Assembly (NCBI RefSeq): GCF_001311985.1
Contig: NZ_BBCJ01000033.1
Location: forward strand, 1-51,194
Direction of reading: 5' to 3'
Source: Geotalea toluenoxydans JCM 15764
GTDB lineage: Bacteria > Desulfobacterota > Desulfuromonadia > Geobacterales > Geobacteraceae
Length of the DNA stretch: 51,194 bases
Part shown: one piece after another, positions 1 to 10,829 of the stretch
How the letters are laid out: each line of letters begins with the position of its first letter
Numbering within the stretch: the stretch's first letter is position 1
Position numbers and translations under genes: made by a program
The notes under the pieces: generated by a model
The model's database searches: none
The model's input: only the letters and a program-made list of their open reading frames with translations
Told to the model about the DNA's origin: nothing

Positions 1-12
1 TCCGACAGACTC

Positions 13-2001
13 CTAGCGAAGCTTCAACTCCTGGTCTTCCAGCTTTTTGATCCGGTCCCGTAATCCTGCCGCCTTTTCGAAATCCAGCTCCTTCGCCGCA
101 GCAAGCATCTCCTTGCGCAACTTCTTTACCAGCTTGGGAATATCCTTCACCGCCACGTATTCTTCCATGGTCTCCGCCGCCAGCGGCACGGTGACGTAGT
201 CGTGCTCCTCCACCGATTCCAGAATGTTGCGTATCTGTTTCTTCACACTCTGGGGGGTAATATTGTTTTTCCCGTTATATTCCTGCTGAATCTGCCGCCG
301 CTTCGAAGTGACGTCTATACAAGCCTGCATCGATCGAGTAACACTATCCGCATACATGATGACACGGCCCGACAGGTTTCTGGCGGCACGGCCGCAGGTC
401 TGAATCAGAGAACGCTCGGAACGGAGAAAACCCTCCTTGTCCGCATCGAGGATTGCCACCAGTGACACCTCGGGGATGTCCAAGCCCTCTCTGAGCAGAT
501 TTATGCCCACCAGCACGTCAAACTCGCCGAGCCGGAGGTCACGGATGATCTGCATGCGCTGGATGGTGTCGATATCCGAGTGGAGATAACGGACTTTGAT
601 GCCCAGCTCACGGTAGTAATCGGTCAGTTCTTCGGCCATCCGCTTGGTCAGGGTTGTCACCAGCACCCGTTCACCCTTTTCCACGGTCAGGCGAACCTCA
701 TGGAGCAGATCATCCACCTGTCCCGAAGCAGGGCGGACCTCAACCTGCGGGTCCAGGAGCCCCGTCGGCCTGATCACCTGCTCCACAACTACGCCCCCCG
801 CCTGCTTCAGCTCGTATTCAGCCGGCGTCGCGGAGACATAGACCGTCTGGTTCAACTTTTTCGTGAACTCCTGGAAGTTGAGGGGCCGGTTGTCCAGGGC
901 CGAGGGGAGTCGGAAGCCGTAGTTAACCAGCGTCTCTTTGCGGCTACGGTCCCCCCGGTACATCCCCCCCACTTGGGAAACGGTGATGTGGGATTCATCG
1001 ATAAAGAGCACGAAATCCCTGGGGAAGTAGTCGATGAGGGTATAGGGTGGCTCGCCGGCTGAGCGCCCATCGAAATGCCGGGAATAATTCTCTATCCCCT
1101 GGCAGAATCCCATCTCTTCCATCATTTCAATGTCGAAAAAGGTGCGCTGCTCAATGCGCTGGGCTTCCAGCAGCATGTTCTGCTCACGAAAACAGCGGAT
1201 CCGTTCCTCCAGTTCCAGGCGGATCTGCTCGATGGCCCGGTCCAGGGTCTCCTTGTTGGCCACATAGTGGGAGGCCGGATAGATGGCGCACTTTGCCATT
1301 TTCTGGATCACCTGGCCGCGCAGGGGGTCGATCTCCGAAACGGCATCTACCGTATCGCCAAAAAATTCGATGCGTAGTGCCCTTTCATCGTCGTGGGCCG
1401 GAAATACCTCGACGATGTCCCCCCTGACCCGGAAGGTACCGCGGTGGAAATCAACGTCATTCCTTTCGTACTGGATGGCGACCAGCTTTTTCAGAAATTC
1501 GTCACGGGGAACATCGTCCCCCTGGTGGAAGAAGATGTGCATCTCCTGATAGGAAGCGGGCGAGCCGATGCCGTAAATGCAGGAAACAGATGCAACGATG
1601 ATGACTCGCGACGGGTGAGCAGGGAGCGGGTAGCCGAGTGACGCATCTTGTCGATCTCGTCATTGATGGATGAGTCTTTTTCGATGAAGGTGTCGGTGGT
1701 GGGAAGATAGGCCTCGGGCTGGTAGTAGTCATAGTAGGAGACGAAATACTCCACTGCATTGTCAGGAAACAGCTCCTTGAATTCGCCGTAGAGCTGGGCG
1801 GCAAGAGTTTTGTTGGGGGCAAGGATCAGCGCCGGGCGATTAATGTTGGCGATGATGTTGGCATGGTAAAGGTCTTGCCGGAGCCGGTCACCCCCAGAAG
1901 TACCTGATCGCGATCCCCCGAATGATACCTTGGGTAAGCTCGTCTATGGCCTGGGGCTGGTCACCCCGTGGCTTGTAGTCACTGCTTAGTCTGAAATCCA
2001 T
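13..2001 (-). CDS. uvrB: Excinuclease ABC subunit B (UvrB), frameshifted copy
   Basis: UvrB is the damage-verifying helicase-like subunit of nucleotide excision repair in the cytoplasm; it binds DNA with UvrA and recruits UvrC. The protein begins [20 protein letters not shown], followed by the Walker A motif GVTGSGKT, the beta-hairpin region [12 protein letters not shown], the helicase motifs, and a C-terminal UVR domain ([19 protein letters not shown]). The frame is broken by three single-base deletions, near 1604, near 1862 and in the C run at 1915-1919. Adding one base at each gives 663 residues, the normal length for the family. The start at 2001 is set by homology because no clear ribosome binding site lies upstream. 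The family is certain; real inactivation is unlikely, since all three lesions look like lost bases in short runs. Confidence 0.95.
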
Positions 2002-2071
2002 AGGAGGATAATATCATGTTATGCGTGGTCTTGCATAGAAGGGGGGAGGCGGAGACATGTTCAGCTGCCGG

Positions 2072-2518
2072 TCAGCGTTGGCAATCAATTTGCGGAGGCA
2101 GTTGGCATAAAGACAACCAATAACCACTTATCTGGCGCAGTGCGTCGCAGAACTGGCTGAATTCCACCGGTTTGCGGATATAGCTGTTCGCCCCAAGACA
2201 GTAGCTGTGCAGAATGTCCAGCTCTTCCGAAGAAGAGGTAAAGACAACGATGGGAATTGTTCGGGTTTCGCTGTTGGCCCGCAGCTGGCGCAGCACTTCC
2301 AGCCCGTCTACCTTGGGCAGTTTGAGGTCCAGCAGTATCAGGCGAGGTTTATTGCTCCCGTCGCCGTCGCCATACTGTCCTCGGCCGAAGGCAATATCAA
2401 GGGCCTCAACCCCATCACGGGCAATGACAATTTCGTCATTGAGAGCAACCTTTTGCAATGCCCGCAGGGTCAAAGCCTCATCATCGGGATTGTCCTCAAC
2501 CAGCAGAATCCTTTTCAC
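2072..2518 (-). CDS. Single-domain response regulator (Rcp1-like)
   Basis: An intact 148-residue protein made only of a receiver domain, with no output domain. The acidic pair is E8/D9, the phospho-acceptor D64 sits in ILLDLKLP, T94/S95 follow in VVFTSSS, and the conserved lysine is K116 in RKP. The long loop after residue 45 and the LLDLKLPKVDGLEVL segment resemble the Rcp1 group, which takes phosphate from phytochrome-like or hybrid histidine kinases. The start is GTG, preceded by GGTGAGGAA about 9 bases upstream. No kinase lies next to it, so the partner is unknown. It probably acts by protein-protein contact or as a phosphorelay intermediate, which is an inference from its domain content. 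Confidence 0.9.
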   Translation of the reverse strand: MKRILLVEDNPDDEALTLRALQKVALNDEIVIARDGVEALDIAFGRGQYGDGDGSNKPRLILLDLKLPKVDGLEVLRQLRANSETRTIPIVVFTSSSEELDILHSYCLGANSYIRKPVEFSQFCDALRQISGYWLSLCQLPPQIDCQR

Positions 2519-2682
2519 TTCAGTTATTCCTCACCTTCTTATTTTTTCCCTAATATACTGGCCCCAAGATTAATGTGCAATTAATTTGTCGCCCCGGAAG
2601 GTCAGAAAGAACAGGTAATTTCTTGATTTTTTACATGTGCAATGCAATACTTGCTACAAATTTGCACAAATGTGGAGGATCT

Positions 2683-2874
2683 ATGTTTGGATTCGGCATG
2701 CCGGAACTTATTGTCATCCTGGTAATTGTCATGGTCATTTTCGGAGCAGGGAAATTGCCGGAAATCGGCAGCGCATTGGGTAAAAGCATTAAAAACTTCA
2801 AGCGTGCGTCTGACGGCAAGGATGAGATAGAAATCAAGGCCCGCAAGGATGACGAGGCGAAAAAAGAAGGGTGA
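2683..2874 (+). CDS. tatA: Twin-arginine translocase subunit TatA/E
   Basis: A 63-residue inner-membrane protein of the Sec-independent Tat pathway, which forms the pore for folded proteins. A short N-terminus ([10 protein letters not shown]) leads into one hydrophobic segment (residues 8-21), then the family hinge [10 protein letters not shown], an amphipathic helix ([12 protein letters not shown]) and a charged tail. An in-frame ATG-type start exists about 100 bases upstream, but the start at 2683 is chosen because GGAGG lies at 2674-2678 and because the family always begins right at the transmembrane helix. No tatB or tatC is adjacent, as is common where tatA is a single gene. It converges on yceI and shares a terminator with it. 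Confidence 0.96.
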   Translation: MFGFGMPELIVILVIVMVIFGAGKLPEIGSALGKSIKNFKRASDGKDEIEIKARKDDEAKKEG

Positions 2875-2899
2875 TCCTTCTGACGAATGAGCTCAAAAC

Positions 2900-2937
2900 A
2901 AAAGGGGATGGCAAATCTGCCATCCCCTTTTGTTTTT
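2900..2937. terminator. Bidirectional rho-independent terminator between tatA and yceI
   Basis: A perfect 14-bp stem (2900-2913 with 2918-2931) and a 4-base loop AATC. It is flanked by an A run on the left and a T run on the right, so it can stop transcription from both strands. It lies between two convergent genes. Confidence 0.92.
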
Positions 2938-2950
2938 GCTGCTATCAATA

Positions 2951-3550
2951 CTATTTTGCCTGAGCCTTGATCAACTCGATCTCCAGAGTAATTGTCACTT
3001 CATCGCCGACCGTAACCCCACCGGTTTCCAATGCAGCATTCCATACCAGACCGAAATCCTTACGATTTATTTTGGTCGTAGCCGTAGCACCGCGGCGGAT
3101 GTTACCCCATGGGTCCTTGCTCTCTTTTGACAGTCCTTCCACAGTCAACACTACCGGGCGGGTAATCCCGTGGAGAGTCAGGTCACCCGTCATCTTGAGC
3201 TTATCTTTGCCTGCCTTGGCAATTTTTTTCGAAGCAAAGGTCATGGTCGGATATTTGGCAACGTCGAAGAAGTCTGCACTCCGCAGGTGCTCATCCCGTT
3301 TCTGCACGTTGGTGTTGACCGTGTTGGTGTCGATGGCCACTATTACCCTTGATCTGGTAATGTCCTTGTCATCCAACTCGATTTTTCCCGTGTACTTGTC
3401 AAAACTGCCTTTCACGTTGGAAACCATCAGGTGTCGTACCTTAAAACCCACATTTGAATGGTCGGGGTCGATGTTCCAGGTGGAGGCTGAAGCCACCAGC
3501 GGCAATGCCAGGGCGATAATGGCAGTTATGGATGCGATTGCTTTTTTCAT
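2951..3550 (-). CDS. YceI family periplasmic lipocalin-like protein
   Basis: A 199-residue secreted protein with a clear signal peptide (MKKAIASITAIIALALPLVA, cleavage near SAS-T). The mature part starts with STWNIDPDHSNVGFKVRHL, the YceI signature, and continues with FDKYTGKIELDD, LRSADFFDVAKYPTMTF, GDLTLHGITRPVVL and NRKDFGLVWN. YceI proteins form a beta-barrel that binds isoprenoid-type lipids; the cellular role is unsettled. The start at 3550 is preferred over one 33 bases upstream because AGGAG lies just before it and the signal peptide begins there. It sits directly downstream of marR on the same strand with its own operator-like palindrome in front, so MarR control is likely. Confidence 0.94.
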   Translation of the reverse strand: MKKAIASITAIIALALPLVASASTWNIDPDHSNVGFKVRHLMVSNVKGSFDKYTGKIELDDKDITRSRVIVAIDTNTVNTNVQKRDEHLRSADFFDVAKYPTMTFASKKIAKAGKDKLKMTGDLTLHGITRPVVLTVEGLSKESKDPWGNIRRGATATTKINRKDFGLVWNAALETGGVTVGDEVTITLEIELIKAQAK

Positions 3551-3588
3551 GATTTTCTCCTTTTTGGTGTTGATTAGAAACAATACTG

Positions 3589-3606
3589 TTTGATATTAAA
3601 CTAATT
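3589..3606. promoter_or_regulatory. Candidate MarR operator upstream of yceI
   Basis: The 18-mer TTTGATATTAAACTAATT matches the site at 4104-4121 in 17 of 18 positions and contains an almost perfect TTTGAT-ATTAAA dyad. It lies 39-56 bases upstream of the yceI start, in the expected promoter zone. A MarR gene lies next to both copies. Binding is inferred. Confidence 0.6.
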
Positions 3607-3625
3607 GACTAAATTTTTCTCTTTT

Positions 3626-4072
3626 TTACTTTCCCACTTTTTTCAAGCCGAGTTTTTTGCACAGGGTGCCCAGCTGCTCCTGTTCCTTTTCGGACAATTC
3701 CGACATTTCTTTAACGATAGCTGCTTCCACTGCAGTAAAAACCTCGGCGATCAGTGTTTCTCCTTCATCCGTCAGATAAACTGTCAGGTAACGTCTGTCC
3801 TCGCTATCCCGCTCCCGCCTGACCAGATGGCGCTTTTCCAGGTTGTCGATGACCATGGTGATATTGCCGGTGCTTTTGAGGATCTTCGCTGCCAGGTCCC
3901 GCTGGCACAGTGGCCCTTTGTGATACAAAGCCTCAAGAACGCCGAACTGGCTGATGGTCAGATCCGCAGCCGACATGTGGCGGTTTACCCTGACCGTAAC
4001 CGACTCTGCAGCCCGCATCAGCTTTGTGTAGGTATTCAAGGCCAGGAATGACGGGTTGTTCTTTGCGTACAT
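3626..4072 (-). CDS. MarR family transcriptional regulator
   Basis: An intact 148-residue winged-helix repressor of the MarR family. A helix-rich N-terminus leads to the DNA-binding core: LTISQFGVLEALYHKGPLCQ, then RDLAAKILKSTGNITMVIDN (recognition helix), then the wing with DSEDRRYLTVYLTDEG, where the DRR-x-L pattern is typical. The C-terminal helix gives the dimer interface. GAGGTG precedes the ATG by about 7 bases. It is followed by yceI on the same strand. Near-identical palindromes precede both genes, which suggests autoregulation and control of yceI. MarR proteins often respond to phenolics, oxidants or lipophilic compounds; the ligand here cannot be read from the sequence. Confidence 0.93.
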   Translation of the reverse strand: MYAKNNPSFLALNTYTKLMRAAESVTVRVNRHMSAADLTISQFGVLEALYHKGPLCQRDLAAKILKSTGNITMVIDNLEKRHLVRRERDSEDRRYLTVYLTDEGETLIAEVFTAVEAAIVKEMSELSEKEQEQLGTLCKKLGLKKVGK

Positions 4073-4103
4073 ATGAGCACCTCATTTTGTTCAGGCGGAA
4101 CGA

Positions 4104-4141
4104 TTTAATATTAAACTAATTCATTTTTATCTATCTGTCAA
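4104..4141 (-). promoter_or_regulatory. marR: marR promoter with overlapping MarR operator
   Basis: On the minus strand a TTGACA -35 box (4141-4136) lies 17 bases from a weak TAGTTT -10 box. The -10 box overlaps the operator 18-mer at 4104-4121, which contains the perfect 12-bp palindrome TTTAATATTAAA. A repressor bound here would block RNA polymerase. Confidence 0.65.
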
Positions 4142-4173
4142 GAAAGTTTATTTAACCGGAAAAGCCACTTGGG

Positions 4174-4212
4174 GAAATAAAAAGAGCCCGGCGGAAAATT
4201 TCCGCCGGGCTC
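4174..4212 (-). terminator. Rho-independent terminator of the RND efflux operon
   Basis: A perfect 14-bp GC-rich stem (4184-4197 with 4199-4212), followed on the minus strand by TTTTTATTT. It lies about 30 bases past the stop codon of the outer membrane factor gene. Confidence 0.93.
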
Positions 4213-4240
4213 AGAACATCGGTAACATCCTCCCCTTCTG

Positions 4241-5670
4241 TTATTTGCCTACCCCGCCCCCCAGCACCTTGTACAGGCTAACCAGATTGTTGAGCCGTAT
4301 CAAACGGGCGCTGATCAGGTTCTGTTGGGCTGCATACAGGGAGCGCTGCGAATCGAGGACATTGAGGTAGCTGTCGACCCCTCTTTCGTAACGGGCCTCG
4401 GAAAGGCGGAAACTTTCGGCAGTGGCATCGGTAAGTGACTGTTGTGCCGCCACCTGCTCGTCAATGGTTCCCCGTTGAGCCAGAGCGTCGGCTACCTCGC
4501 GGAAGGCGACTTGAATAGCTTTTTCATACTGGGCCACTGCAATATCCCGGTCAACTTCCGCCACCTTCAGGTTGGCGCGATTGCGTCCCCCCTCGAAGAT
4601 CGGCACCGATATCCTCGGCGCGAAGCCCCAAGTGAAGGCGCCTCCCTTGAAGAGCCCCGCCAGTTCGTCGCTGCCGAAGCCGACGTTGGAGGTCAGCGTA
4701 ATGCGGGGAAAGAAGACAGCCCGCGCCGCGCGATATTGGCATTGGCACCTTTGAGCAGGAACTCGGCCTGAAGGATATCGGGACGATTGAGCAGGACATC
4801 GGAAGGAAGGCCGGGAGCAACGTCCTTCAGAGCGGTCAGGTTCGCAGTCAGCGTCTGGGGCAAGAGGTCCGCCGGTACGGAGGCCCCGACCACCAGGTTG
4901 AGGGCGTTCACGTCCTGGGCGGTGAGGGCGGTGAAGCGGGCAATGTCCACCCGCGCAGCATCCACGCTGGTCTGAGCCTGTTGCAGGTCCAGGGCCGAAG
5001 AAACGCCGGAGTCGAAACGGCTCTTGGTAAGCTTGAAGGATTCCTGCTGGTTGGCCAGGGTGTCCTTGGCCAGCTTGAGGCGTTCCAGGTCGGAGGCCAG
5101 GGTAAGGTAAGCGGTTGCCACTTGGGATACGAGACTGATCTGGACACTGCGTCGGGCCTGTTCGGTGGACAGATACTGTTCCAGAGCCTGGTCCTTCAGG
5201 CTGCGCACCCTGCCGAACAGGTCCACTTCATAGGAACTGACCCCCAACCCCACGTCGTATTGGTGAACGGTAGCTGCCTTGCCGGTGGCCGAGAAATCTT
5301 CAGGAATCCGCTGATAGGTTGCTCCTGCTGTGGCATCCATATTGGGAAACAGGTCAGCGCGCCTGATCTGGTACTGGGCGCGGAACCGCTCCATGTTGAG
5401 AATGGAAACGCGCAGGTCGCGGTTGTTGTCCAAGGCCAGGGCGATCAGTTTCTGCAGCTGGGGCTCGACGAAAAATTCCTGCCACGGGATTTCAGCCAGC
5501 GGCTTCTGATCCGCCTTGGCCGTTTCTACCTTGTAGGCAGGGCCGCTGGGCCAGGCATTGGGCACCGGTGCAGCGGGCTGGCTATATTCAGGGGCCATGG
5601 TCGTGGCACAACCGCTCAACCAGAGGAGTGCCCCCAAGGAAAGATACAACATATTTTTTATTCTATTCAT
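4241..5670 (-). CDS. RND efflux outer membrane factor lipoprotein (OprM/NodT family), frameshifted copy
   Basis: The outer-membrane exit duct of the tripartite efflux system encoded upstream. The N-terminus [20 protein letters not shown] runs into a lipobox with the lipidated Cys at residue 21. Two repeats of the outer membrane efflux domain follow, with coiled-coil segments such as [20 protein letters not shown] in the first and [20 protein letters not shown] in the second. The start at 5670 is preceded by AGGAGG and lies one base after the pump gene stop. One base is missing near 4733; restoring it gives 476 residues, normal for the family. Substrates cannot be inferred. Confidence 0.94.
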
Positions 5671-5671
5671 C

Positions 5672-8600
5672 TCAATGCACCTCCTGGGCATTGGCGCCGG
5701 CAGCCGGTTCAACGACCCGCTTTCGGGCAAAGATGCGCGAGACCAGCACAAAGAAAAACGGAATAAACAGCAGATCGATGAAGGTTGCCGAGAGCAATCC
5801 TCCGTAACCGCCGTTCCTATGGCATTCTGGCTGCGGCCCCGGCACCCGTGGTGAGGGCCAGGGGCAGCGTGCCGAAGAAGAAAGCCAGCGAAGTCATAAT
5901 AACCGGGCGCAGCCTGATCTTCACCGCCGCCAGGGTAGCCTCGACCAGCTCATGGCCCTGTTGCATCTGATCCTTGATGAACTGTATGATCAGGATGGCG
6001 TTCTTGGTTGAAAGCCCGACGGTGGTGAGCAGACCGATCTGGAGATAGACGTCGTTGGGCAACATGCGAAGGGTAATGGCCATAACCGCCCCCACCAGGC
6101 CCAGCGGCAGCATCAGCAGGTTAACAAAGGGAATGGTCCAGCTTTCGTAAAGAGCCGCCACGCTGAGGAAAACCACCAGGAGCGAGATGGCATAGAGGGC
6201 CGGAGCCTGTTTGCCTGACTGTATTTCCTCATAGGAGAGCCCGGTCCATTCGTAACCGATACCGGGAGGCAGCTGGGCAGCCATCTTTTCCATTTCGGCC
6301 ATCGCCTCGCCAGTGCTCACGCCAGGGGCCGCCTGCCCCATGATCTCCACCGACGGAATGCCGTTATAGCGCTCCAGGCGGGGAGAACCATATTGCCAGT
6401 GTGCTGTGGCAAAGGCTGAAAACGGCACCATCTCGCCGGTCTTGTTGCTCACATACCAATTGTTGATATCCTCCGGCAGCATCCGGTACTTGGGATCGGA
6501 CTGCAGATAGACCTTCTTTACCCTGCCGTTCTCGATAAAGTCATTGACGTAGGAACTCCCCCAGGCAGTGGACAGAACGCTGTTGACATCCGCCAGGGAG
6601 ACCCCGAGGGCGCCGGCCCGAACATCGTCAATATCCAGTTTGAACTGGGGTGAGTCATCCTGGCCGTTGGGCCGCACCGCAATCAGCTTGGGGTTCTTCA
6701 TGGCCATCCCCAGGAGCTGGTTACGCGCCTCCATCAGTTTGTCATGCCCCAGACCGCCACGGTCCTGCAGCTGAAAGTCGAAACCGTTGGCCTGCCCCAG
6801 TTCCACCACCGCCGGTGGCGAAAAGGCAAAGGCCAGACCATCTTTATATTGGGAAAAGGCCGCCATGGCACGGCCGGCAACGGCCGGTGCCTTCAAATCA
6901 GGCGTTGGGCGCAATTTCCAGTCCTTGAGCCTTACAAAAGCCAGGCCCATATTCTGTCCCCGGCCGGCGAAGCTGAAACCGGCAACAGTAATGATTGATT
7001 CTACGGACTTTTTCTCCTTTTCAAGAAAATGCTGTTCCATCTGCTCGATAACCTTCAGGGTCCGCTCCTGGGTGGCACCGGCAGGCAACTGGACCTGGCA
7101 GATTATGAATCCCTGGTCCTCGTCGGGCAGGAAGGCGGTGGGAAGCCGCAGGAAAAAGAACACCATGGCAGCGACAATGGCGCCGTACACCACCAGATAG
7201 CGTACCGGCTTACCAAAAGATCGTCCGACAATCCCTTCATACTTGCCCCTGCTCCAGTCAAACACTTTGTTGAACAGGCGGAAGAAACCGCAGAACCATC
7301 CCGACTCACACGCCTCATGGCCCTTTGCCACGGGCTTCAGGAGGGTAGAACAAAGGGCGGGGGTCAGGATCATCGCCGTCAATACCGAAAGAATCATGGC
7401 TGAGATGATGGTGATGGAAAACTGGCGGTAGATGACGCCGGTGGAACCGCCAAAGAAAGCCATGGGCAGAAAGACTGCCGTCAGCACGGTGGCAATGCCC
7501 CACAGGGCGCTGGTGATCTGCCCCATGGACTTGATGGTGGCCTCACGGGGGATAATCCCTCCTCGGACATGATACGTTCCACGTTCTCCACAACGACAAT
7601 GGCGTCATCCACCAGGAGACCGATGACAATGACCAGGGCGAACATGGTCAGGGTGTTGATGGAAAACCCGGCTGCAGAGAGAACGCCCATCGTGCCCAAC
7701 AGCACCACCGGCACCGCGATGGTCGGGATCAGTGTGGCACGGATGTTCTGCAGGAAGAGGAACATGATGACAAAGACCAGGAAAACGGCCTCCATCAGGG
7801 TTTGGATCACTTCTTCGATGGAGATCTTGACAAAGGGGGTAGTATCATAGGGGTAGACTACCTTCACCCCTTGGGGAACGAATTTTTCCAGCTCAGCCAT
7901 CTTGGCCTTGACCCGATCAGCGGTGTCGAGGGCGTTGGCGCCGGCCGCGAGTCTGAGGCCATGCCGCCAATGGGTTTACCCTTGTAGCGTGCCTCGATAT
8001 CGTAATTCTCGGTGCCGATTTTACATTCAGCCACATCCTTGAGCTTGACTGTCGAGCCGTCAGGGTTGGTGCGAAGAACTATGGCATCAAACTGTTCCGG
8101 CGTCTGCATCAGGGTGCGCGCGTGATGGTAGCGTTCAACTGCTGCCCCTGCGGCGCCGGGTTGCCGCCGAACTGGCCGGCCGAAACCTGGGCGTTCTGTG
8201 CCTGAACTGCGGCAATCACATCGCTGGTAGTCAGATGAAAATTGTTCAGCTTGACCGGGTTCAGCCAGATGCGCATGGCATTTTGGGAGCCGAAGACCGT
8301 TACCTCGCCGACCCCTTCCGTCCGGCTGATGATGTCCTGAATATTGGCCACCATGTAGTCGGTCAGGGCATGGCGGCCCATGGAACCATCCTCCGACACC
8401 AGTCCGACAACCATCAGAAAGTTCCTTGTGGACTTGACCACCTGGATCCCCTGGCGCTGGACGATCTGCGGCAGGAGCGGCGTGGCCAGCTGCAGCTTGT
8501 TCTGCACCTGTACCTGGGCGATGTTCGGGTCAGTGCCTGCCTTGAAGGTCAGGTTAATGGCCACGGCGCCAGCCGAGTCGCTGGTGGATGACATGTAAAT

Positions 8601-8824
8601 CAGGTTGTCTATGCCGTTCAGCTTCTGCTCGATCACCTGGGTGACCGTATCCTGCACGGTCTGGCTGAAGCACCGGGATACATGGCGTTGATGGTTATCT
8701 GCGGCGGCGCAATCGGTGGATACTGGGAAACCGGCAAGGTCTTGATCGCCAGCAGACCGGCCAGCATGGTCATGATGGCGATTACCCATGCAAATATGGG
8801 TCTGTTTATGAAAAAGCGAGGCAT
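5672..8824 (-). CDS. RND efflux pump, HAE1 family (AcrB/MexB-like), frameshifted copy
   Basis: The proton-driven inner-membrane pump of the efflux complex. It begins [20 protein letters not shown], as AcrB homologues do, and carries the proton-relay aspartates in [16 protein letters not shown] and the conserved lysine in [15 protein letters not shown]. The porter domains lie between the two sets of transmembrane helices. The frame is broken at about six places (near 8674, 8128, 7948, 7550, 5826 and 5806), each fitting loss of one base. Restoration gives about 1052 residues, against 1049 for AcrB. Downstream spacing to the outer membrane factor is one base and upstream spacing to the adaptor is 12 bases, so this is a tight operon. 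Annotating each fragment as a separate gene would be misleading. Confidence 0.94.
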
Positions 8825-8836
8825 GGAGAGGCTCCT

Positions 8837-10038
8837 TTATTTTTTAGCTGTTGCGGCAGGTTGTCCTGCGCCGGTGGGCGCTGGTTCCGGGTTGCTGTTA
8901 AAGGGCACGGCCTTGACCTGGGTACCGGGACGGGCCTTTTGGATTCCCTCCAGGATAATCCGGTCCCCGGTTTTCAAGCCGTCCCTCACCAGCCAGCTGT
9001 CGCCGACGGTCCGGGCGACATTGATTACCCTGGGCTCCACTTTCTCCTCAGCCCCGACCACCAAGACCATGGCATTGCCGGCCGGATTGCGGGTCACGCC
9101 ACGCTGGGGCACCAGAATTGCCTGTTCATTTATCCCTTCTTCCAGGACGGCTCTGACGAACATGCCCGGCAGCAATGTCTGTTTCGGATTGGGGAACACT
9201 GCCCGCAGAGTGATGGAACCGGTGCTCTGGTCCACTGTTACTTCCGAAAACTTGAGCGTGCCGGGCACGGGATAGGCAGTTCCATCCTCCAATATCAGCT
9301 TGACGCGCGCCTGACCTGCATTGTCCTTTTTCAGCAGACCACTGGCCAGACTCTGTTGCAGCCGCAACATCTCCGAAGTGGATTGGGTCACATCCACATA
9401 CATGGAACTGAGCTGATGGATGGTGGCCAGCGCAGCCGGCTGGTTGGCGGTAACCAGGGCGCGTTGGTCACGGTCGAGCGGCCGATGCGGCCGGTAATTG
9501 GTGCTGTCACTTTGGTGTATGCCAGATTGATGCGGGCAGTTTCGACCGCCGCCTTGGCTGAAGCCAGATCGGCCTCGGCCTGTTTCAGTGAGGCATAGGC
9601 ATTATCGTAATCCTGCTGACTCACGGCCTTTATTTTAACCAGTTCACGAAAACGTTCCTCGCGGAGTCGGGCCGGGACCAGGTTGGCTTCAGCGCGGGAT
9701 TCTGCCGCTCTGGCGCTGGCATAGGCAGCCTGATAGGTGGCCGGATCAATCTGGTAGAGCACTTGCCCGGCCTTCACATCGCTGCCCTCAGTAAAAATAC
9801 GCTTCTGGATGATGCCACTCACCTGCGGCCTGACTTCGGCGATCATATAAGGCGACGTGCGGCCAGGCAGTTCGGTAGTCAAGGCAACCCGCTGCGGCTT
9901 CACCTCGATGACACCTACCTCGGGAGGTCCGGATTTTACCGGACCTGCCTGCTTCTTCTTTCCGCAACCGGAAAGCAGCATGCAACCACTGATAATGGCG
10001 GTGACGGCGATTAATTGTGCTCTCTTCGTGATGTGCAT
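8837..10038 (-). CDS. RND efflux periplasmic adaptor lipoprotein (AcrA/MexA family), frameshifted copy
   Basis: A membrane fusion protein linking pump and outer membrane factor in the periplasm. The signal peptide ends in a lipobox (SGCMLLSGC) with the lipidated Cys at residue 25. The first half carries the lipoyl-like region ([20 protein letters not shown]) and the alpha-hairpin. The second half has the beta-barrel part ([14 protein letters not shown] through [14 protein letters not shown]) and ends in an Ala/Pro-rich tail. The start at 10038 has GAGGT upstream. One base is missing near 9463, in [20 protein letters not shown]; restored length is 400 residues. It is the first gene of the operon after tetR. 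Confidence 0.94.
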
Positions 10039-10212
10039 TGAAATACCTCGTATGATTTTGTTGAATAAAGCCCATAGTAAACACCGCCATTGCGGCTGCA
10101 GCAGCGGGTTCATTTGCGCCGGGAAAAAGCGATGATTATGATCAAGCTCCACATGGCAGCCAGCAATAAAAGAAACAGCTTGGTAAGCACTTGTAACCTC
10201 AAAATTAGCAGA

Positions 10213-10226
10213 AATGAATATTCATT
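10213..10226. promoter_or_regulatory. Candidate TetR operator upstream of the RND operon
   Basis: The perfect 14-bp palindrome AATGAATATTCATT shares its half-sites with the palindrome in front of tetR (10830-10845). It lies between the tetR stop and the adaptor start. A TATAAA on the minus strand lies a few bases upstream of it, mirroring the tetR promoter layout. Confidence 0.7.
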
Positions 10227-10239
10227 CCGGTTTATATAC

Positions 10240-10809
10240 TCAGCGCCTTACCGCATCCCAGCAGGCGCCGACCGTTTGTTCGATCAGCTGATCGGTGAGG
10301 TTGATGAACTTCAGGATATGATCCCTGCTCACGTCCACCAGCGGCCCGAAAGACAGGGCGAAAAGTATGGTAGATCCAGGTCCTTGAAGATCTGCTGCTG
10401 CCTGGCTTCGTCGAAAAGTTCCCTTATGATGTCCTTTTCCCGTTCGCCGAAAAGCTTTTCCCGACGATGGGCAACGCCGTATGGAGAATTGTGAAACTGT
10501 TCGACGAAACGCAGCTCCAGCGGGGCCGCTATCAGGTGCCTGACCAGCACCGCGCCCATGTGGAGAAACCGCTCGCGCACTGACCCTTTCTCCGGGTACC
10601 CTCCATGAGCGCCGTCACGAATCGCTCTTCGACAATGCTGTAAATCTCCATGATCAGGGTGTCCTTACAGTCGAAATAACGGTAAATGGTCCCTGCTCCA
10701 ACCCCAGCCTTCTCGCGATCATCGCCATGGGGGCACCATGGAAGCCGTGTTCCGCAACAAGCTCAAGAGCCGCCTGGATTATCGTTTCCTTTTTGTCACA
10801 TTTTTCCAT
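10240..10809 (-). CDS. TetR/AcrR family transcriptional regulator, frameshifted copy
   Basis: The likely local repressor of the efflux operon. The N-terminal helix-turn-helix reads KKETIIQAALELVAEHGFHG, then MAMIARRLGVGAGTIYRYF, the standard TetR DNA-binding fold with its terminal TIYRYF helix. The C-terminal ligand-binding part includes RERFLHMGAVLVRHLIAAPL and ends near LIEQTVGACWDAVRR. Three single-base deletions (near 10705, 10600 and 10358) break the frame. Restoration gives 190 residues, typical of the family. It lies upstream of the adaptor on the same strand, and two matching palindromes flank it. Confidence 0.9.
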
Positions 10810-10829
10810 TCTACAAATCCTCTTTCACG

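Noticed and set aside
2575..2682. Longer tatA reading frame starting at 2575
   Set aside because: The added 36 residues do not fit TatA, and GGAGG sits just before the internal ATG at 2683.
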